Assembly (NCBI GenBank): GCA_023238725.1
Contig: CM041531.1
Location: 2,881,102 to 2,945,101 of the forward strand
Source: Scortum barcoo
Taxonomy: Eukaryota; Chordata; Actinopteri; Centrarchiformes; Terapontidae
Length of the DNA stretch: 64,000 bases
Reading direction: 5' to 3'
Shown here: one piece after another, positions 38,262-49,753 of the stretch
Layout: every line of letters starts with the position of its first letter
Position numbering within the stretch: the stretch's first letter is position 1
The notes under the pieces: model-generated
Databases searched by the model: none
Told to the model about the DNA's origin: nothing
The model's input: only the letters and a program-made list of their open reading frames with translations
Made by a program: the position numbers and the translations under genes

Positions 38262-39829
38262 GTACAAAGAAGAAGGAACAGAGTGGAGTTAACTTTAGCT
38301 TTACATCGTGAAGAGCTTCGTAAAGACGGTGAGCTCAGTGTTGGTTGGTTTTCAGATAACAGTGGTAATATTAGTCCTGCTCAGCTCACACCATCCAGCT
38401 GACGGAGGAGGAGGAGGAGGAGGAGGTGATGAAGTCAGGCTCAGTCTGAGGAGGACAAAGCTCCTCCACAGCACAGCACATGCAGTCAGTCGGGCCTGTG
38501 AGGGAACATGATGATAAATGGAGTTATTCAGCATACAGTGGTGATCAACAGGCCGTCTGTGTGACGCTGCAGGTCGGGAACAAGGCCGCGACTGAAGAGA
38601 CACTTTCTCAGCGTGGCTCTGGACTTCAGATGGTTTTATAAGAGAAGAGTGATGCTCAGGATTGATGACACTGTGCGAGCTGCTGAGCTCTGACCTCAGA
38701 CAGGATTTCTTTTCTCTCACTGGGGTTACGTCGCAGGCCTCGTTTCTTTTTCTACAAACCCACCAAAGAGGCGTCAGGTCGGGGTCGAGCGCTCAGATCA
38801 TGCTCTCCAAGGGGGAACTCCACAATTTCACACATCAATGTCTGTTCACACAGCCCAGCTGTTCAGAGGTAATCTGATCGGATTGGATCAAATCTTAAAA
38901 AAAAAATAAGGATTCGGACTCAGGATAGATCACATAATCCAGACTTAAACCTTCAACCTTTTGTGATCCCATCTGAAAGATTCAGGGTGGATTTCAGGAG
39001 CAAAATATGATAAAACTTTTGAATGTATCAGAAAATACAACACCTGTATTGATTTGTTTAACTGGCTCAGTGATAAAGTGGATAAAGTAGAGATTAAGCT
39101 TATTAAGTCTTTCAAGATTCAAGTTTTTATTTGTCGTGCAAAACAATGGTACAGAAACCACGCTGGAAATGAAATTCTTAAATCTCCCTCCAACAATGCT
39201 CAAAAATGTATTGTATCTGTAAAGAAATCACCCATATACAAGAAAAATATAAGACACCAAGTATGAAATAGTGCAAACGTTATAAATATGAGAAGAGAAA
39301 ATGATATATAAAATTAAATCTAACACAGTAAAATAAAATATCAAAATATAATACTGTAGAGGCAGGTGTACAAAAGTGATGAAATGCAGGTATGAACAGT
39401 ATTAATATATATAAATATACATAAACAGAGATGTAAACAGATAAACAGGCAGTAACCAGTGAAGTGAAAAAACTACTGAGGTGAAATTCAATAAATTAAA
39501 AAACATGTTTTGTTCTCCAAAAATAACCCGTTAAACAGTGTGAATATCCAACATGAATCATTTAATTTAAACCTTCATCTATGACTTTATTATATCAATC
39601 ACAATGACAGTCTAACAGCTGCATCCCTTATTTTTTGTCCTTGTTTAATAGAAAGATTCACAGAAGTACTTACACCGCACTGATACACTTTCCTATTCAT
39701 TTATACCTGCACATATCACAGCATATATATTTCTGTTTTACTACCTATTACTACCACCTGTTAAAGAACCACAACAGCAGTATATAAACTAACATGCATC
39801 AGTCTACAGTTTATTCATTTAATTACTAC
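38262..39829. other. Intergenic stretch between cd82 promoter and retrotransposon
   Basis: No gene is recognised. A short (GGA)n tract lies near 38404-38426. A dispersed repeat with head ttcaagattcaag and gtgcaaaacaatgg lies at about 39108-39190. Confidence 0.5.
39108..39200 (+). repeat. Dispersed repeat, ttcaagattcaag family
   Basis: It starts tttcaagattcaagttttta and continues with tgtcgtgcaaaacaatgg and gaaatgaaattcttaaatc, a layout shared with 60862-60950. The right end is unclear. Confidence 0.55.
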
Positions 39830-39841
39830 ATCTACCTACCA
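39830..39841 (+). repeat. Left target-site duplication of the retrotransposon
   Basis: atctacctacca is repeated exactly at 41589-41600, immediately outside the element's two ends. Confidence 0.85.
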
Positions 39842-41588
39842 CCCCTCCTTGAACCGCCACCTTACTGTGGTGGAGGGGTTTGTGTGCCCGAATGATCCTA
39901 GGAGCTATGTTGTCGGGGGCATTACGCCCCTGGTAGGGTCTCCCATGGCAAACAGGTCCTAGGTGACGGGCCAGACTAAGAGCGGTTCACAAGCCCACCA
40001 TGAAGAAAGAATCAACAAGGACCGTTACGTCGCCCGGATTGGCGTGCTACCGGGGCAAGCTCCTCGGTGGCAAGGCGCCGGGGGTGGATGAGATCCGCCC
40101 TGAGTACCTCAAGTCTCTGGATGTTGTGGGGCTGTCTTGGCTGACACGCCTCTGCAACATTGCATGGAGGTTGGGGACAGTGCCTCTGGAGTGGCAAACT
40201 GGGGGGTGGTGGTCCCTCTTTTTAAAAAGGGGGACCGGAGAGTGTGTTCCAACTACAGGGGGATCACACTTCTCAGCCTCCCCGGGAAGGTCTACGCCAG
40301 GGTACTGGAGAGGAGAATTCGGCCGATAGTCGACCCTCGGATTCAGGAGGAACAATGCGGTTTTCGTCCTGGTCGTGGAACAGTGGACCAGCTCTATACC
40401 CTCCATGCAGGGTGCTTGAGGGTTTATGGGAGTTTGCCCAACCAGTCCACATGTGCTTTGTGGATCTGGAGAAGGCATTCGACCATGTCCCTCGTGGTAT
40501 TCTGTGGGGAGTGCTCCACTGCGAGTATGGGGTCCGGGGGCCTTTGCTAAGGGCTGTTCGGTCTCTGTACGACCGGAGCAGGAGCTTGGTTCGCATTGCC
40601 GGCAGTAAGTCAGACCTGTTCCCAGTACATGTTGGACTCCGGCAGGGCTGCCCTTTGTCACCGGGTCCTGTTCATAATCTTTATGGACAGGATTTCTAGG
40701 CGTAGCCAGGGGCCGGAGGGAGTCCGGTTTGGGAACCACAGGATTTCATCTCTCTGCTTTTTGCAGATGATGTTGTCCTGTTGGCTTCATCAAGCCAGGA
40801 CCTTCAGCATGTACTGGAGCGGTTTGCAGCCGAGTGTGAAGCGGCTGGGATGAGAATCAGCACCTCCAAATCCGAGGCCATGGTTCTCGACCGGAAAAGG
40901 GTGGCGTGCCCTCTCCGGGTGAGTGGAGAGGTCCTGCCTCAAGTGGAGGAGTTCAAGTATCTCGGGGTCTTGTTCACGAGTGAGGGAAAGATGGAGCGTG
41001 AGATTGACAGGCGGATTGGTGCAGCGTCCGCAGTTATGCGGTCGGTGTACTGGACCGTCGTGGTGAAGAAGGAGCTGAGTCGAAAGGCAAAGCTCTCGAT
41101 TTACCGGTCAATCTACGCTTCCCACCCTCACCTATGGTCATGAACTTTGGGTAATGACCGAAAGGACAAGATCGCGGATACAAGCGGCCGAAATGAGTTT
41201 CCTCCGCAGGGTGGCTGGGCGCTCCCTTAGAGATAGGGTGAGAAGCTTCGGTCACTCGGGAGGAGCTCGGAGTAGAGTAGCGCCGCTGCTGCTTCCTTCG
41301 CATCGAGAGGAGTCAGCTGAGGTGGCTTGGGCATCTATTTCGGATGCCCCCCTGGACGCCTCCCTAGGGAGGTGTTCCAGGCGTGTCCCACCGGGAGGAG
41401 GCCCTGGGAAGACCCAGGACACGCTGGAGAGACTATGTCTCTCGGCTGGCCTGGGAACGCCTCGGGATCCCCCCGGAAGAGCTGGAGGAAGTGTCTGGGG
41501 TGAGGGAAGTCTGGGCATCTCTGCTCAGACTGCTGCCTCCATGCGACCCGGTCCCGGACCAAGCGGATGAAGATGGATGGATGGATGG
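39842..41588 (+). mobile_element. Non-LTR (LINE) retrotransposon, internally deleted, degenerate
   Basis: A 12-bp perfect duplication flanks this 1747-bp insertion. The 5' part (39842-40055) is a non-coding leader starting with gaaccgccacc, followed by only a short start of protein sequence. It then runs straight into reverse transcriptase: motifs include NYRGITLLSLPGKVYARVLE, CGFRPGRG, FVDLEKAF, GLRQGCPLSP and, at about 40758-40770, FADD. The C-terminal part ends with WASLLRLLP. The tail is (GATG)n-like, as in RTE/Rex3-type elements, but the clade is uncertain. The frame shifts repeatedly (for example one extra G near 40665), and no upstream endonuclease domain is present, so the copy cannot be active. 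Confidence 0.88.
40137..41570 (+). pseudogene. Degenerate reverse transcriptase of the LINE
   Basis: Protein similarity moves through at least four frame segments (about 40137-40430, 40430-40680, 40781-41143 and 41154-41570). RT fingers and palm motifs are present, including the FADD active site, plus the C-terminal region SRIQAAEMSFLRRVAGRSLR. Frame breaks make it a pseudogene. Confidence 0.85.
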
Positions 41589-41600
41589 ATCTACCTACCA
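41589..41600 (+). repeat. Right target-site duplication of the retrotransposon
   Basis: This is an exact copy of 39830-39841, directly after the gatggatgg tail. Confidence 0.85.
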
Positions 41601-42515
41601 TTGTATTTGAAATATATACTCCTATATCTTATCACATATGCTCTCATTTTTGCTTGTAATTTTTTCTCCAAATTGCATTTGAGCGGTTCTCTGCAATACT
41701 GTAGTACATGTAAAATAACTTCAAAAGTACTTCCTCTGCAGTGAAATGTCTTGTGACTGATTAGACTGATTAATTAATAGATTAATATTGAACAGGATGT
41801 TCCTGTTGGAGCTCTGGTTCCCAACATGAGGATTGGGCCCCTCTAAAAGACCACTCAGCAGTTTGTTTACAGTCTGTCCATTGACTCACATACCTGATGT
41901 CCCCTCCCTTAATCCAGATATAGCTTCAGGTAACAGTATAAGAAAGTGCTATATTTCTGTTGGAGTAAAATTACCTCATACATGAAACAGCTTCACACAA
42001 AACTGAGTTAAGGCAAAAGCTTGTTTCTTTAATCCATCAGATGATGTTGCAAATTAGTTTTTGGAGATGTTCTCAAACTTTCACATTATGCTGCAATTTG
42101 TCACACAAGCTGGTAAATGACAAACACTACTGAAATTTGCCAGAACCTGCATGATTGTAAGATGGAAACATTAGAATACAATATGAAAGCTGCATTTACA
42201 TTCATCACATGAAAACTTCCAGGTGTTTCAAAACAAATTCAAATCCACATTGAGGTAAAACAATTAAAGCTCTACAGATTTCTAAACCAAGATCAGCTCA
42301 AAAACCAGGTTTAAATTAAGTGTGCTCTAAGCAGAGAGCATAGCATTCAGAGGTTTATCAAGTGAAACTACAACTGGTTTAAAGATCAGGCAAATCATCC
42401 ACAGGCTGCTGAATAAAAATTAAAGGGGCACACTGTAATTACATCTGCATACCACAAAAATTTAGAAAACCACTGAACACACTAAAGCAATTAAGCACAA
42501 GCATGGTTCAAAAAT
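41601..42515. other. Intergenic stretch before ccnb2 3' end
   Basis: No gene, RNA or clear repeat recognised in about 0.9 kb. Confidence 0.5.
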
Positions 42516-42525
42516 TAAAAAATGT

Positions 42526-42531
42526 TTTATT
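42526..42531 (-). terminator. Candidate polyadenylation signal of ccnb2
   Basis: The minus strand has AATAAA within ttaataaaacatt, 85 bases beyond the ccnb2 stop, giving a short 3' UTR. It is a good hexamer, but cleavage is not proven. Confidence 0.5.
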
Positions 42532-42615
42532 AAAAACACTAGTGAAGCTTCTCCACAGATCTAAAATAAAGTGCAGGTGAAATGTCCACTGATGAAACGT
42601 AAAAATCTTCAGTCC

Positions 42616-42726
42616 TCAAGAAGTGTTGATGAGAGGAGCCGCCATGTTCCTGATGATGGAGGACGTCAGCTGTGGAATGAGGCTGATCTTCATCAGTTTG
42701 CTGCTCGAGTATTTGTTCCTGACAGC
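42616..42726 (-). CDS. ccnb2: ccnb2 last coding exon
   Basis: It encodes AVRNKYSSSKLMKISLIPQL and ends with a TGA at 42618-42616, the C-terminal fold and tail of B cyclins. The acceptor is tctgcag. Confidence 0.94.
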   Translation of the reverse strand, partial: AVRNKYSSSKLMKISLIPQLTSSIIRNMAAPLINTS

Positions 42727-45003
42727 CTGCAGACCAAAGGATTCAAGTTTAATTTGTGCTTCATACAGCATCACAAGTTCTTGTGCTTTCTCAACCAGCT
42801 CACCTGGAACTTTGTTTTCCCCTCATTTACGTTCACAACATTTTTGGCGATGTGCTGCATGATGGGCTTCAGGTTAAGCGCCTCGTCGTAGGTCGAGTAG
42901 TGCTGCTGTGTGTGCGACTGATGAGACAATTAAACAACTTTACTGAAGCAGCAGAGGGGAAAATTACCCATTTTAAAAATGCGGTTTCAACTTCATCCAA
43001 CTCACCCAGGGCAGCCCGTCGAGCAGCAGCTGGGAGAGACACAGCGAAGCGGCGGCGATCTCAGAGGGCCGATAGTGCACCATGTCGTAGTCGATGAGGG
43101 TCAGCTCCATCAGATACTTGGCCAGCGTGTGTCTCTCTACATCAGACTGAGACAGAAACAGCCTGCTGAGACCTCGTTTTGCACATTTCCTTCTATTATT
43201 AAAGCACGGCGGTCAGAACAGTTCAAGTACTGCGTTCACATTAACCTGTCCAGTCCTGATAAACTGAGGGAGCCGTTTTATTAACTGACGGGACAATCAA
43301 TTCATAAGTAAGCTGATAAACATGTTCCTGTAGAAAGCATGAGTCAAACATGATTCATGAGAAAGACATTACATAAATGAATAAAACTGCCACTCAAACC
43401 TTCTGCTCTGTGTTCAAATAAAAGTTTCAAACACTGAACATGTTTCTGTTCACTGATTGAAGTTTAAATGTGGAAATTCAGGAACATTTAGTTGGCTGAT
43501 CAGTTTTAAATGTTGAAACAGGAAGTGAGGACAAACTGCAGCTCTGTGTGTGAGCAGGTCAAACAGGTTCCTCATTAAAGCTTCACCACTTTAAAATGTT
43601 TAAAACTCACGTTGGCCACCTTCGAAGCCCGTCTGAGGAAGTGTAACGGAAGAGGACGTCCGAGCTGAAAACTGAGGGTCCTCAAAACCACCTGCTCCAT
43701 CTCCAGAATCTGAGACTTGGTGAAGGCGTTATCTGTGATGTAGGCGAAGTCTCCGACCTCGGGAGCGTACATCTCCTCGTATTTACAGGCCACCAGCATG
43801 GCGGTCACACCGACCAGCTGCAGCTTCCTGCGAGAGACCGGCTGGACCTGCGGCACGGCAGGAAACCTTTTAAATCACAGCTCACAGACGCAAAGAGGAA
43901 AAGGCTGACGGTTCTTACCTGGAGGAAACGATCCAGGAGGGCGACTGTGAGGTACAGAGTCTCCTGCAGCAGCTGGAACCTGGAGTGAACCTGGACCAGC
44001 CAGTCCACCAGAAGAGCTCGCATGCGCTCGGTGATTTCGTAGCCCTGCATGTAGTTTGCTCGTACGGCCTGCTGAACCTGCAGAGACAGACGGCGATGAA
44101 GACGAACAGATGGAGTGAGAAAGTCGAGCTGATCGGGGAGCGACTCACCTCCAGGACGTGAAGATAACTGTAGATGTCTTTGACGTATTGTGAGCAGAGC
44201 TGAGGCAGGTCTGCGTCCTGCTCGTCCACGTCCTCCACGCTGAGCAGCGCCTCAGAGAAAGCCTGGCACAGCTCCTCCTCCTTCATGGACACGTCAGCTG
44301 ACTCCTCTGGAGCTGGGGGGACGGGGTCTGCGGGGGCCTGGACCGGGACCACAGGAGCCACCACCCGGGCCGGAGCAGGTCTCACTTTTTGGGCACATGG
44401 TTTGGCTGAAGCTTTGGCTCGTCCTGCCCTCTGAGGAAACAAGTCAAAGGAAGTTCAGTTCAGAAGAGGAAATGTTGAGTTACTAGAAATCATCATGTGA
44501 GGGAAGAAAGTTAGCACATCATGCATGTCAAGTAGTGATAAAACAAGCAATAAAATAAAGTGCATGTCATCACTCTCCCAGATCACACAGGGGGCACTTT
44601 ATTCTCCACAACACTGCACAAACTTTAAAGTTTACACATTCATTTCAATTAAACAAATGATGCGGGCGGGGCCTGTGAGCTGTACCGCAGCCAGCCAGCA
44701 GGGGGCGGTGGAGCTGTCTGTCCTCCGCAGTGGGGGGGTGTCATGGCGTCTCTTTACAAACAGTCAGTCCGTTAAAGCGAGCTCACCTTCGTGTTGGCTG
44801 CAGGACAGTTGGTGATCTCTCCCAGAGCGGCTCTCCTCACACCTGCTGCGGAGCTTTTAGCGGCCCTCAGCGGCTCCTCTGCGGCGGGAAGCTGCGACAG
44901 GAGAGACGGACACAGCTCAGACACGCTGCCGCCTCACGTTAAACACACACACACACAGAGGGGCTTTTCTCACCGCGCCACGAGCTGCCTCCACTGTCGA
45001 CAT
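42616..45003 (-). CDS. ccnb2: Cyclin B2, eight coding exons, 392 residues
   Basis: Cyclin B2 binds and activates Cdk1 to drive G2/M and is destroyed by the APC/C at anaphase. Coding exons, 5' to 3' on the minus strand, are 45003-44974, 44891-44787, 44430-44149, 44077-43919, 43847-43611, 43146-43006, 42917-42804 and 42726-42616. Every one is a whole number of codons, and all have AG/GT borders. The second exon carries a destruction box, RAALGEITN. A basic, Pro/Ala-rich linker follows, then the cyclin box with MRALLVDWLVQVHSRFQLLQ, KYEEMYAPE and FLRRASK, and the second cyclin fold. DRFLQVQPVSRRKLQLVG is of the B2 rather than B1 type. The length matches vertebrate cyclin B2 (about 400). The frame is intact. 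Confidence 0.95.
42804..42917 (-). CDS. ccnb2: ccnb2 exon 7
   Basis: 38 codons encode SHTQQHYSTYDEALNLKPIM, then QHIAKNVVNVNEGKTKFQ. This is the second cyclin fold with the QHIAKNV motif. Phase 0. Confidence 0.94.
43006..43146 (-). CDS. ccnb2: ccnb2 exon 6
   Basis: 47 codons include ERHTLAKYLMELTLIDYDMV, the start of the second cyclin fold, and end DGLPW. Phase 0, donor TGG|gtgag. Confidence 0.94.
43611..43847 (-). CDS. ccnb2: ccnb2 exon 5 (cyclin box core)
   Basis: 79 codons begin VQPVSRRKLQLVG and include KYEEMYAPE and ITDNAF, then GRPLPLHFLRRASK, a signature of B-type cyclins. Confidence 0.95.
43919..44077 (-). CDS. ccnb2: ccnb2 exon 4 (cyclin box start)
   Basis: 53 codons include the MRALLVDWLV cyclin signature and LLQETLYLTVALLDRFLQ. 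Phase 0, donor CAG|gtaag. Confidence 0.95.
44149..44430 (-). CDS. ccnb2: ccnb2 exon 3 (linker)
   Basis: 94 codons cover the basic, Ala/Pro-rich linker, then VSMKEEELCQAFSEALLS and QYVKDIYSYLHVLE at the entry to the cyclin fold. Phase 0. Confidence 0.94.
44787..44891 (-). CDS. ccnb2: ccnb2 exon 2 (destruction box)
   Basis: 35 codons. RAALGEITN is a perfect RxxLGxIxN destruction box, the APC/C degron of mitotic B cyclins. It is followed by CPAANTK at the donor. Confidence 0.94.
44974..45003 (-). CDS. ccnb2: ccnb2 first coding exon
   Basis: Ten codons, MSTVEAARGA, with the ATG at 45003-45001 and donor GCG|gtgag. The start was chosen because it is the only ATG in frame with the destruction-box exon, and it lies about 110 bases from the promoter elements. 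Confidence 0.9.
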
Positions 45004-45110
45004 GTTGGCTGAATCCCAGAAACGAGCCGGAGGTTTCTTCGAGCGGCGACACAAACTCTTTACCGACCGTGAGCACCGACTGCTGCAGGTAAACAACCGG
45101 AGACAGGCAG

Positions 45111-45180
45111 CTTTTCAAATAGCGCTCCCTGCGATCTGATTGGACGAGGCGCTGCAGAGGACGCTCCTGATTGGCTGACA
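45111..45180 (-). promoter_or_regulatory. ccnb2 cell-cycle promoter: two CCAAT boxes and a CHR
   Basis: On the minus strand CCAAT lies at 45174-45170 and again at 45143-45139, exactly 31 bases apart. TTTGAA (45119-45114) follows, just after a GAGCGC that could be a CDE-like half. Paired CCAAT boxes (NF-Y) about three helical turns apart, together with a CHR that binds DREAM/B-MYB-MuvB, are the known layout of vertebrate G2/M promoters, cyclin B genes included. No TATA box is seen. Transcription probably starts between 45110 and 45010. Confidence 0.75.
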
Positions 45181-45408
45181 GTCTGAGGTCAAAGGTACAG
45201 GTATTTAAATTTGAACGGAAATATTAATGTGAAATTCTGCAGATCTAAAACTGTAAATCTGTAAAATATAGTCATTGTTTTTAATAACAGTTTTTTAATT
45301 GTCTATTTTATCTTGCTTTTGCTGTTGTAACACTGATTGATTAATAAAGGATTATTTTATTTTATTTGAACTTCTATTATTCCAAAAGGATTAATTTAGT
45401 TTGAGAAT

Positions 45409-45600
45409 CAGAATCAGGTTTATTGATAAAGAAGGTTTTTCACATACAAGGAGTGTGTCCTAATAAGTTGGTGCAAAAAATATAAACATAGTAAGTGGAA
45501 ATATATAAAGGAGAGAGAGGACAGTAGTATAAAAAAATATTATTATATAAAGACAATAAGTGCAATAAGACTGTTATTTAAATTAAATAACTGTACAGAT
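45409..45600 (+). repeat. Dispersed repeat with agaatcagaatcagg head
   Basis: The head agaatcagaatcaggttta is followed by ttgataaag, cacatacaagga, then gtgcaaaaaata and ataagtgcaataagac. This head and the short direct agaatc repeat are typical of a common fish repeat of unknown class. The right end is approximate. Confidence 0.55.
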
Positions 45601-46529
45601 TTTGCATGCTTGTGCAGAAATGTTTTCCATGGATGTGCAAAAGTTCACAGTATCACGTTTAAAGAATATTTGCAGTGTTATTGTGTTACTGTCGCTGGAT
45701 GGAATAAAACTGACAGCTATAAAGCACAACAATAAGCAAAAAGAATAAAATTTTCTGGAGTCTCGAAGTGAAAACATAAACTGGAAAAGGTCTGAGGAGA
45801 GGACTTTTACTGTATTAGTACTGCATTTCAAGGTTAAAGAAGTACATTTCTTTTTACATAACCTCTTAATGAATATTCTTCTATGTGTATCTGTGTGCTC
45901 TATTTTATTTTATTAATTTTAGTGTATATATATCTTTTAAAATCTTATTCATAATCTTCATATCTTTTATCTTACTGATACTGATATATATACTGTATGT
46001 TTTGTGTTTGTGCTGCTATTGTTCACCCTCAATGTTTGTAAAAATTCATTTTGTCAATAAAAATAAACAATAGATGATAATTAAAAATATTTATAGCATT
46101 AATTAATTACTATTTGTGAAATAAGTGTACTTGTTAAAACTCAGCACATAAAAATGATTATTACTTATTATTAATAATTATTTCATTACTTTTGTTCTCA
46201 TTATAAGAGTTGATTTGATAGAAATTTAAAGAAAGATTTCATAATGTCACTTTTCATGATTTAAGATTTAAGATCAGGAGCTGGCTCACACTAAAATGTG
46301 TTGGTATTTCCGATGTGTCTCTTGTGGCGCCCCCGAGTGGTCACATCAGGTTTTCTTTTACACTTTTTGAGCATGTTTTACTCTCCATGTGTGCTCCTTT
46401 GATCAAATGTGAGCATGAAATACTTAAATCACACACATCATAAATCAGGAAGGATCAAGAACAACAATTATGTTATTATTTCACCTCATTATGGAGTCAG
46501 TCATTAGTTTTATTTCAGTCTGAGGGTGA

Positions 46530-46561
<32 letters not shown>
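46530..46561. repeat. (TTA)n microsatellite
   Basis: This is a perfect TTA/ATT tract of about ten units. Confidence 0.9.
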
Positions 46562-46899
46562 GAACAACCCTTGCTAGTTAAGGCATTATGGGTCAGAGCA
46601 CCTTGTGTTGGGTATATCATGTGCAGGATTTAAGTAGATTTACTATTATTTTACTAAATTGTGCACAATTTAATACAACACAACAAACTGGACAAATATG
46701 ATGTGACCACTGAGAGGTTAAAGAGGAAACTTGTAAAAACTGAAGCTGTCCCAGCAAACAGAGTTAAAAAGATAAATCTGATAATGTTTTATATTTTTCT
46801 GTCATCAAATCCCATAAAAACCAAAACCAGCCGCGAATATATCGACTAACAAGTGTCTTCTTTCTCTGAGCCATGAAAAATATTAAAAATCATCACTGT

Positions 46900-47060
46900 T
46901 GTTCCTTCATCATCATGAACACACACACTAATTTATTTTGACTCAATCACACACACACAAACCTTCCTCCTGCTACAGAACTCACTAGAGCACCTCATGT
47001 GGATTCATCCACTGCTGAAAATAGTTCCCCACAGATGCACTATTTCCTCCTGATTGTTTG
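46900..47060 (+). repeat. Dispersed repeat copy A (pair with 14830-15000)
   Basis: It has the same ordered blocks as 14830-15000, including catgaacacacacacta, actcaatcacac, gtggattcatccactgctga and aatagttccccac. Confidence 0.65.
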
Positions 47061-47500
47061 TTGTCACTTTCTTAGGAAGAAATTATATCATGTATTTGTT
47101 TACTTGTTTTTAAGGATATAAATATTAATAGGAGCCACAGACATGAAGACAGAAAGTACTGATAGATGAAGCTTGTTGGTTTTGGTTAAATTTGATAATT
47201 GGATTTGTTGACAGAAAAATATGGAATATAACTCGCCTTTTCTGTGAGAAAAAAACAACACGTCTTCATTAACATCAGAAGTTGAAGAATCCATATTTGC
47301 ATATTTGTGACGAAGATAGAAACTTTACAAAAAACAAACTGACGCCATCAGCATCCAGCCGACTTTCAAAACAGGATCAGGAAACAAGAGTCACAAAGAA
47401 ACTTTATATAGTTTTCAAGTATTCAAAACTGTTAAATAAGTACAAGATGTGTTCACATGATTTACATATTGGACAATATACACACTGCCCATTTTTAATT

Positions 47501-49753
47501 CTCTTTACATGTTTCCCACTACCCACGCAACACGCTAAAATGTCCGCAAACTATTCACATTTGTTTTGCTCTTTTTTTTTTCCTTTTTTAACTTTTTGAA
47601 TCAATTGGAAATCTTGACAGCTGTCTATTGGACAAAGACCACACAGACGGTACACCTGGAACAGTTTACAGTGCAGGATGGAGACGTCCGACGGGGGAGG
47701 GGGGGGAAGGACAGACTGAGCCAGGTTCAGAACGGCGATTAGCTGCTGGTGATATGAACAGTACATATTAACACAGGGAAAAGTGGGTTAACATTCAATC
47801 TCAGTTGATCCCTTGATCTGTTAGACAGTTCATTTACTTCCACACAACGAAAATGAAATAATATACAGAAGGACTGACGGTGGACTTTCCACATTACAAA
47901 GATGGGGGAAGCAGATGGCTTAGCATTTAAACTCTCCACTGATTAGACGCGCAACAAATTTGGTCTACATGTGTCAAAAAAGTTCTCTGTTAAGGCACCT
48001 AATGCTGTTGGATAGACGACGTGTATTTGTTTTCCAAAAAAAAAAAAAAAAAAAAGAAAAAGAAACTGAACATACATACAAAAACAAATGAGCTCCTGTA
48101 AATAAAAACAAAAACAAACAGGCTACAGACACAAACTGACAAAAAGTGTACGTCCGGTGTAAAAATGTGCATTTCTGAAGGATTTGTTGAAGTTAATGCT
48201 GCCAGCACCTACCAAATAAAGAGTCACACTGGAAAGACAAACAACAGATGGTAAGGAAATAAAAGTAGCACCATAGAGAAAAGAAAAAACATGAATCTAA
48301 GCTAGTAAGAACATTTCAGACAATGTGATTTTCCTCCCCAAACTCTAGTGTTGATGGACATTTGTTAACTTTCAAAATCAGGTAAATAAAAAAGGTGAGA
48401 CTGGAAAAATAACTGAGCTGAGGGACATGAGCCAGTCTTTCTGTACATTACTTTAAGAGTTATAGATTTAACAAGCATATAGGTAGCCTTTATATGTGGA
48501 TTTGGTTTGAATTGCCTTCTCTGTTGTTGAAGTTGAACCATCACATGTGCCATGTTGTCATTACACAGCAGCTCCAGAAACAAAGAAAAAAAACAACAAC
48601 AAAAAAAAAAAAACACTGGTCCATTTTATTCTCAGTCATCTTCAACTGCACTCAGCTAACTATAAAACCTTGTGTGCTTTTGTGTCTTGGAATTCTGCAG
48701 CTTAATTAACTTAATTTATTTACAGCGTTCTCCATAAACTGCAGCGATTCGATTCACCGGAAAAGAAAACTGTGCATCTCCATCGTCTCGTTCATGTCAT
48801 TAAAGTGTGACAACTGCAGGCAAACTAAACTGAATAGACTGTAGCTCCACATGCACGTCGTTACCGCTAACGTCTCATTTTACTTTTATTTTTTTATTTT
48901 ATGTGAGATTTTCAATTTTGGTGCATGTTAAATCCATAAAATACATAAAACTGTAAATTCTGCTTCATCTCTTTCTGAAAGTGAAAAACATGATAGCACA
49001 GATTTTCTTAAAAAAAGGCCTGACATATTCAAACTCTACAGAGAGACACATGATTAACTTACACGGTAAATAAAGCTGACAATTAGAGGAGAACTGAAAT
49101 TCAAGTGGCTCTTTGCCGGGAGAACTACTGGCATAATGAGAACATGGCACCTGAATCCAAATGAACTGACTGACTGATCTAATAATGCCTCTGGACCAAC
49201 CACACCACACCTCGCTCGGCGTGGTTCGCCACACAAAACTTACAAACTATGAGACAAAAATCAAAGGTTCAATAAAAACCTGCCTATGAGACAGAGGGGA
49301 TAGTCACCATGCTGTACACTTTCTACAATATCCATGTCCATTATGAATATAACAAGTGCATTCACTTAAAGGAATAGTTGAACTTAAAACAAATTCTGGT
49401 TTTTCACTTAAGATCCGACCAGATGATTCAGAAACAATAAGAGGACCAACTGCTGCCGCTGCAGCTTAGTGCCCAGAGAAGAACCCACTGGGTGAGAATA
49501 CTTTTGCTTAGTTGATGTAATTTGTATTTTTAAGAACTCAAATTACACTGGAAACTTAATGAGGAACTCAACATAAGTGAACGACAGATTTGTTTTAGGT
49601 CAACAGCACCCTCTAGTAACGTTCATTCAGATTCTTAATTTTTCAGCAATTTTTTTGTTTTTAAATTACTGTACTTCTTTTACATCAACACAACAGTTGA
49701 TTAGTGAGTCATCTTTATTTACAGGGGAAGGTGGGAGTAATGAACTCCACAGC
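47501..49753 (-). other. Probable kmt5b 3' UTR and downstream sequence
   Basis: It follows the kmt5b stop directly on the minus strand, with no other gene recognised. Several AATAAA-type hexamers occur (for example 49719-49714, 48710s and 48890s), so the true end of the transcript cannot be chosen from sequence alone. A run of about 21 A lies at about 48036-48056 on the plus strand. Confidence 0.4.

Larger units (their letters stand above)
45181..47500. other. Intergenic gap between ccnb2 and kmt5b, repeats only
   Basis: It holds the agaatcagaatcagg-headed repeat at 45409-45600, a (TTA)n tract at 46530-46561 and a copy of dispersed repeat A at 46900-47060. No gene recognised. Confidence 0.55.

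Noticed and set aside
40047..40739. 230-codon minus-strand frame
   Set aside because: It is antisense of the LINE reverse transcriptase; the plus strand carries the RT motifs.
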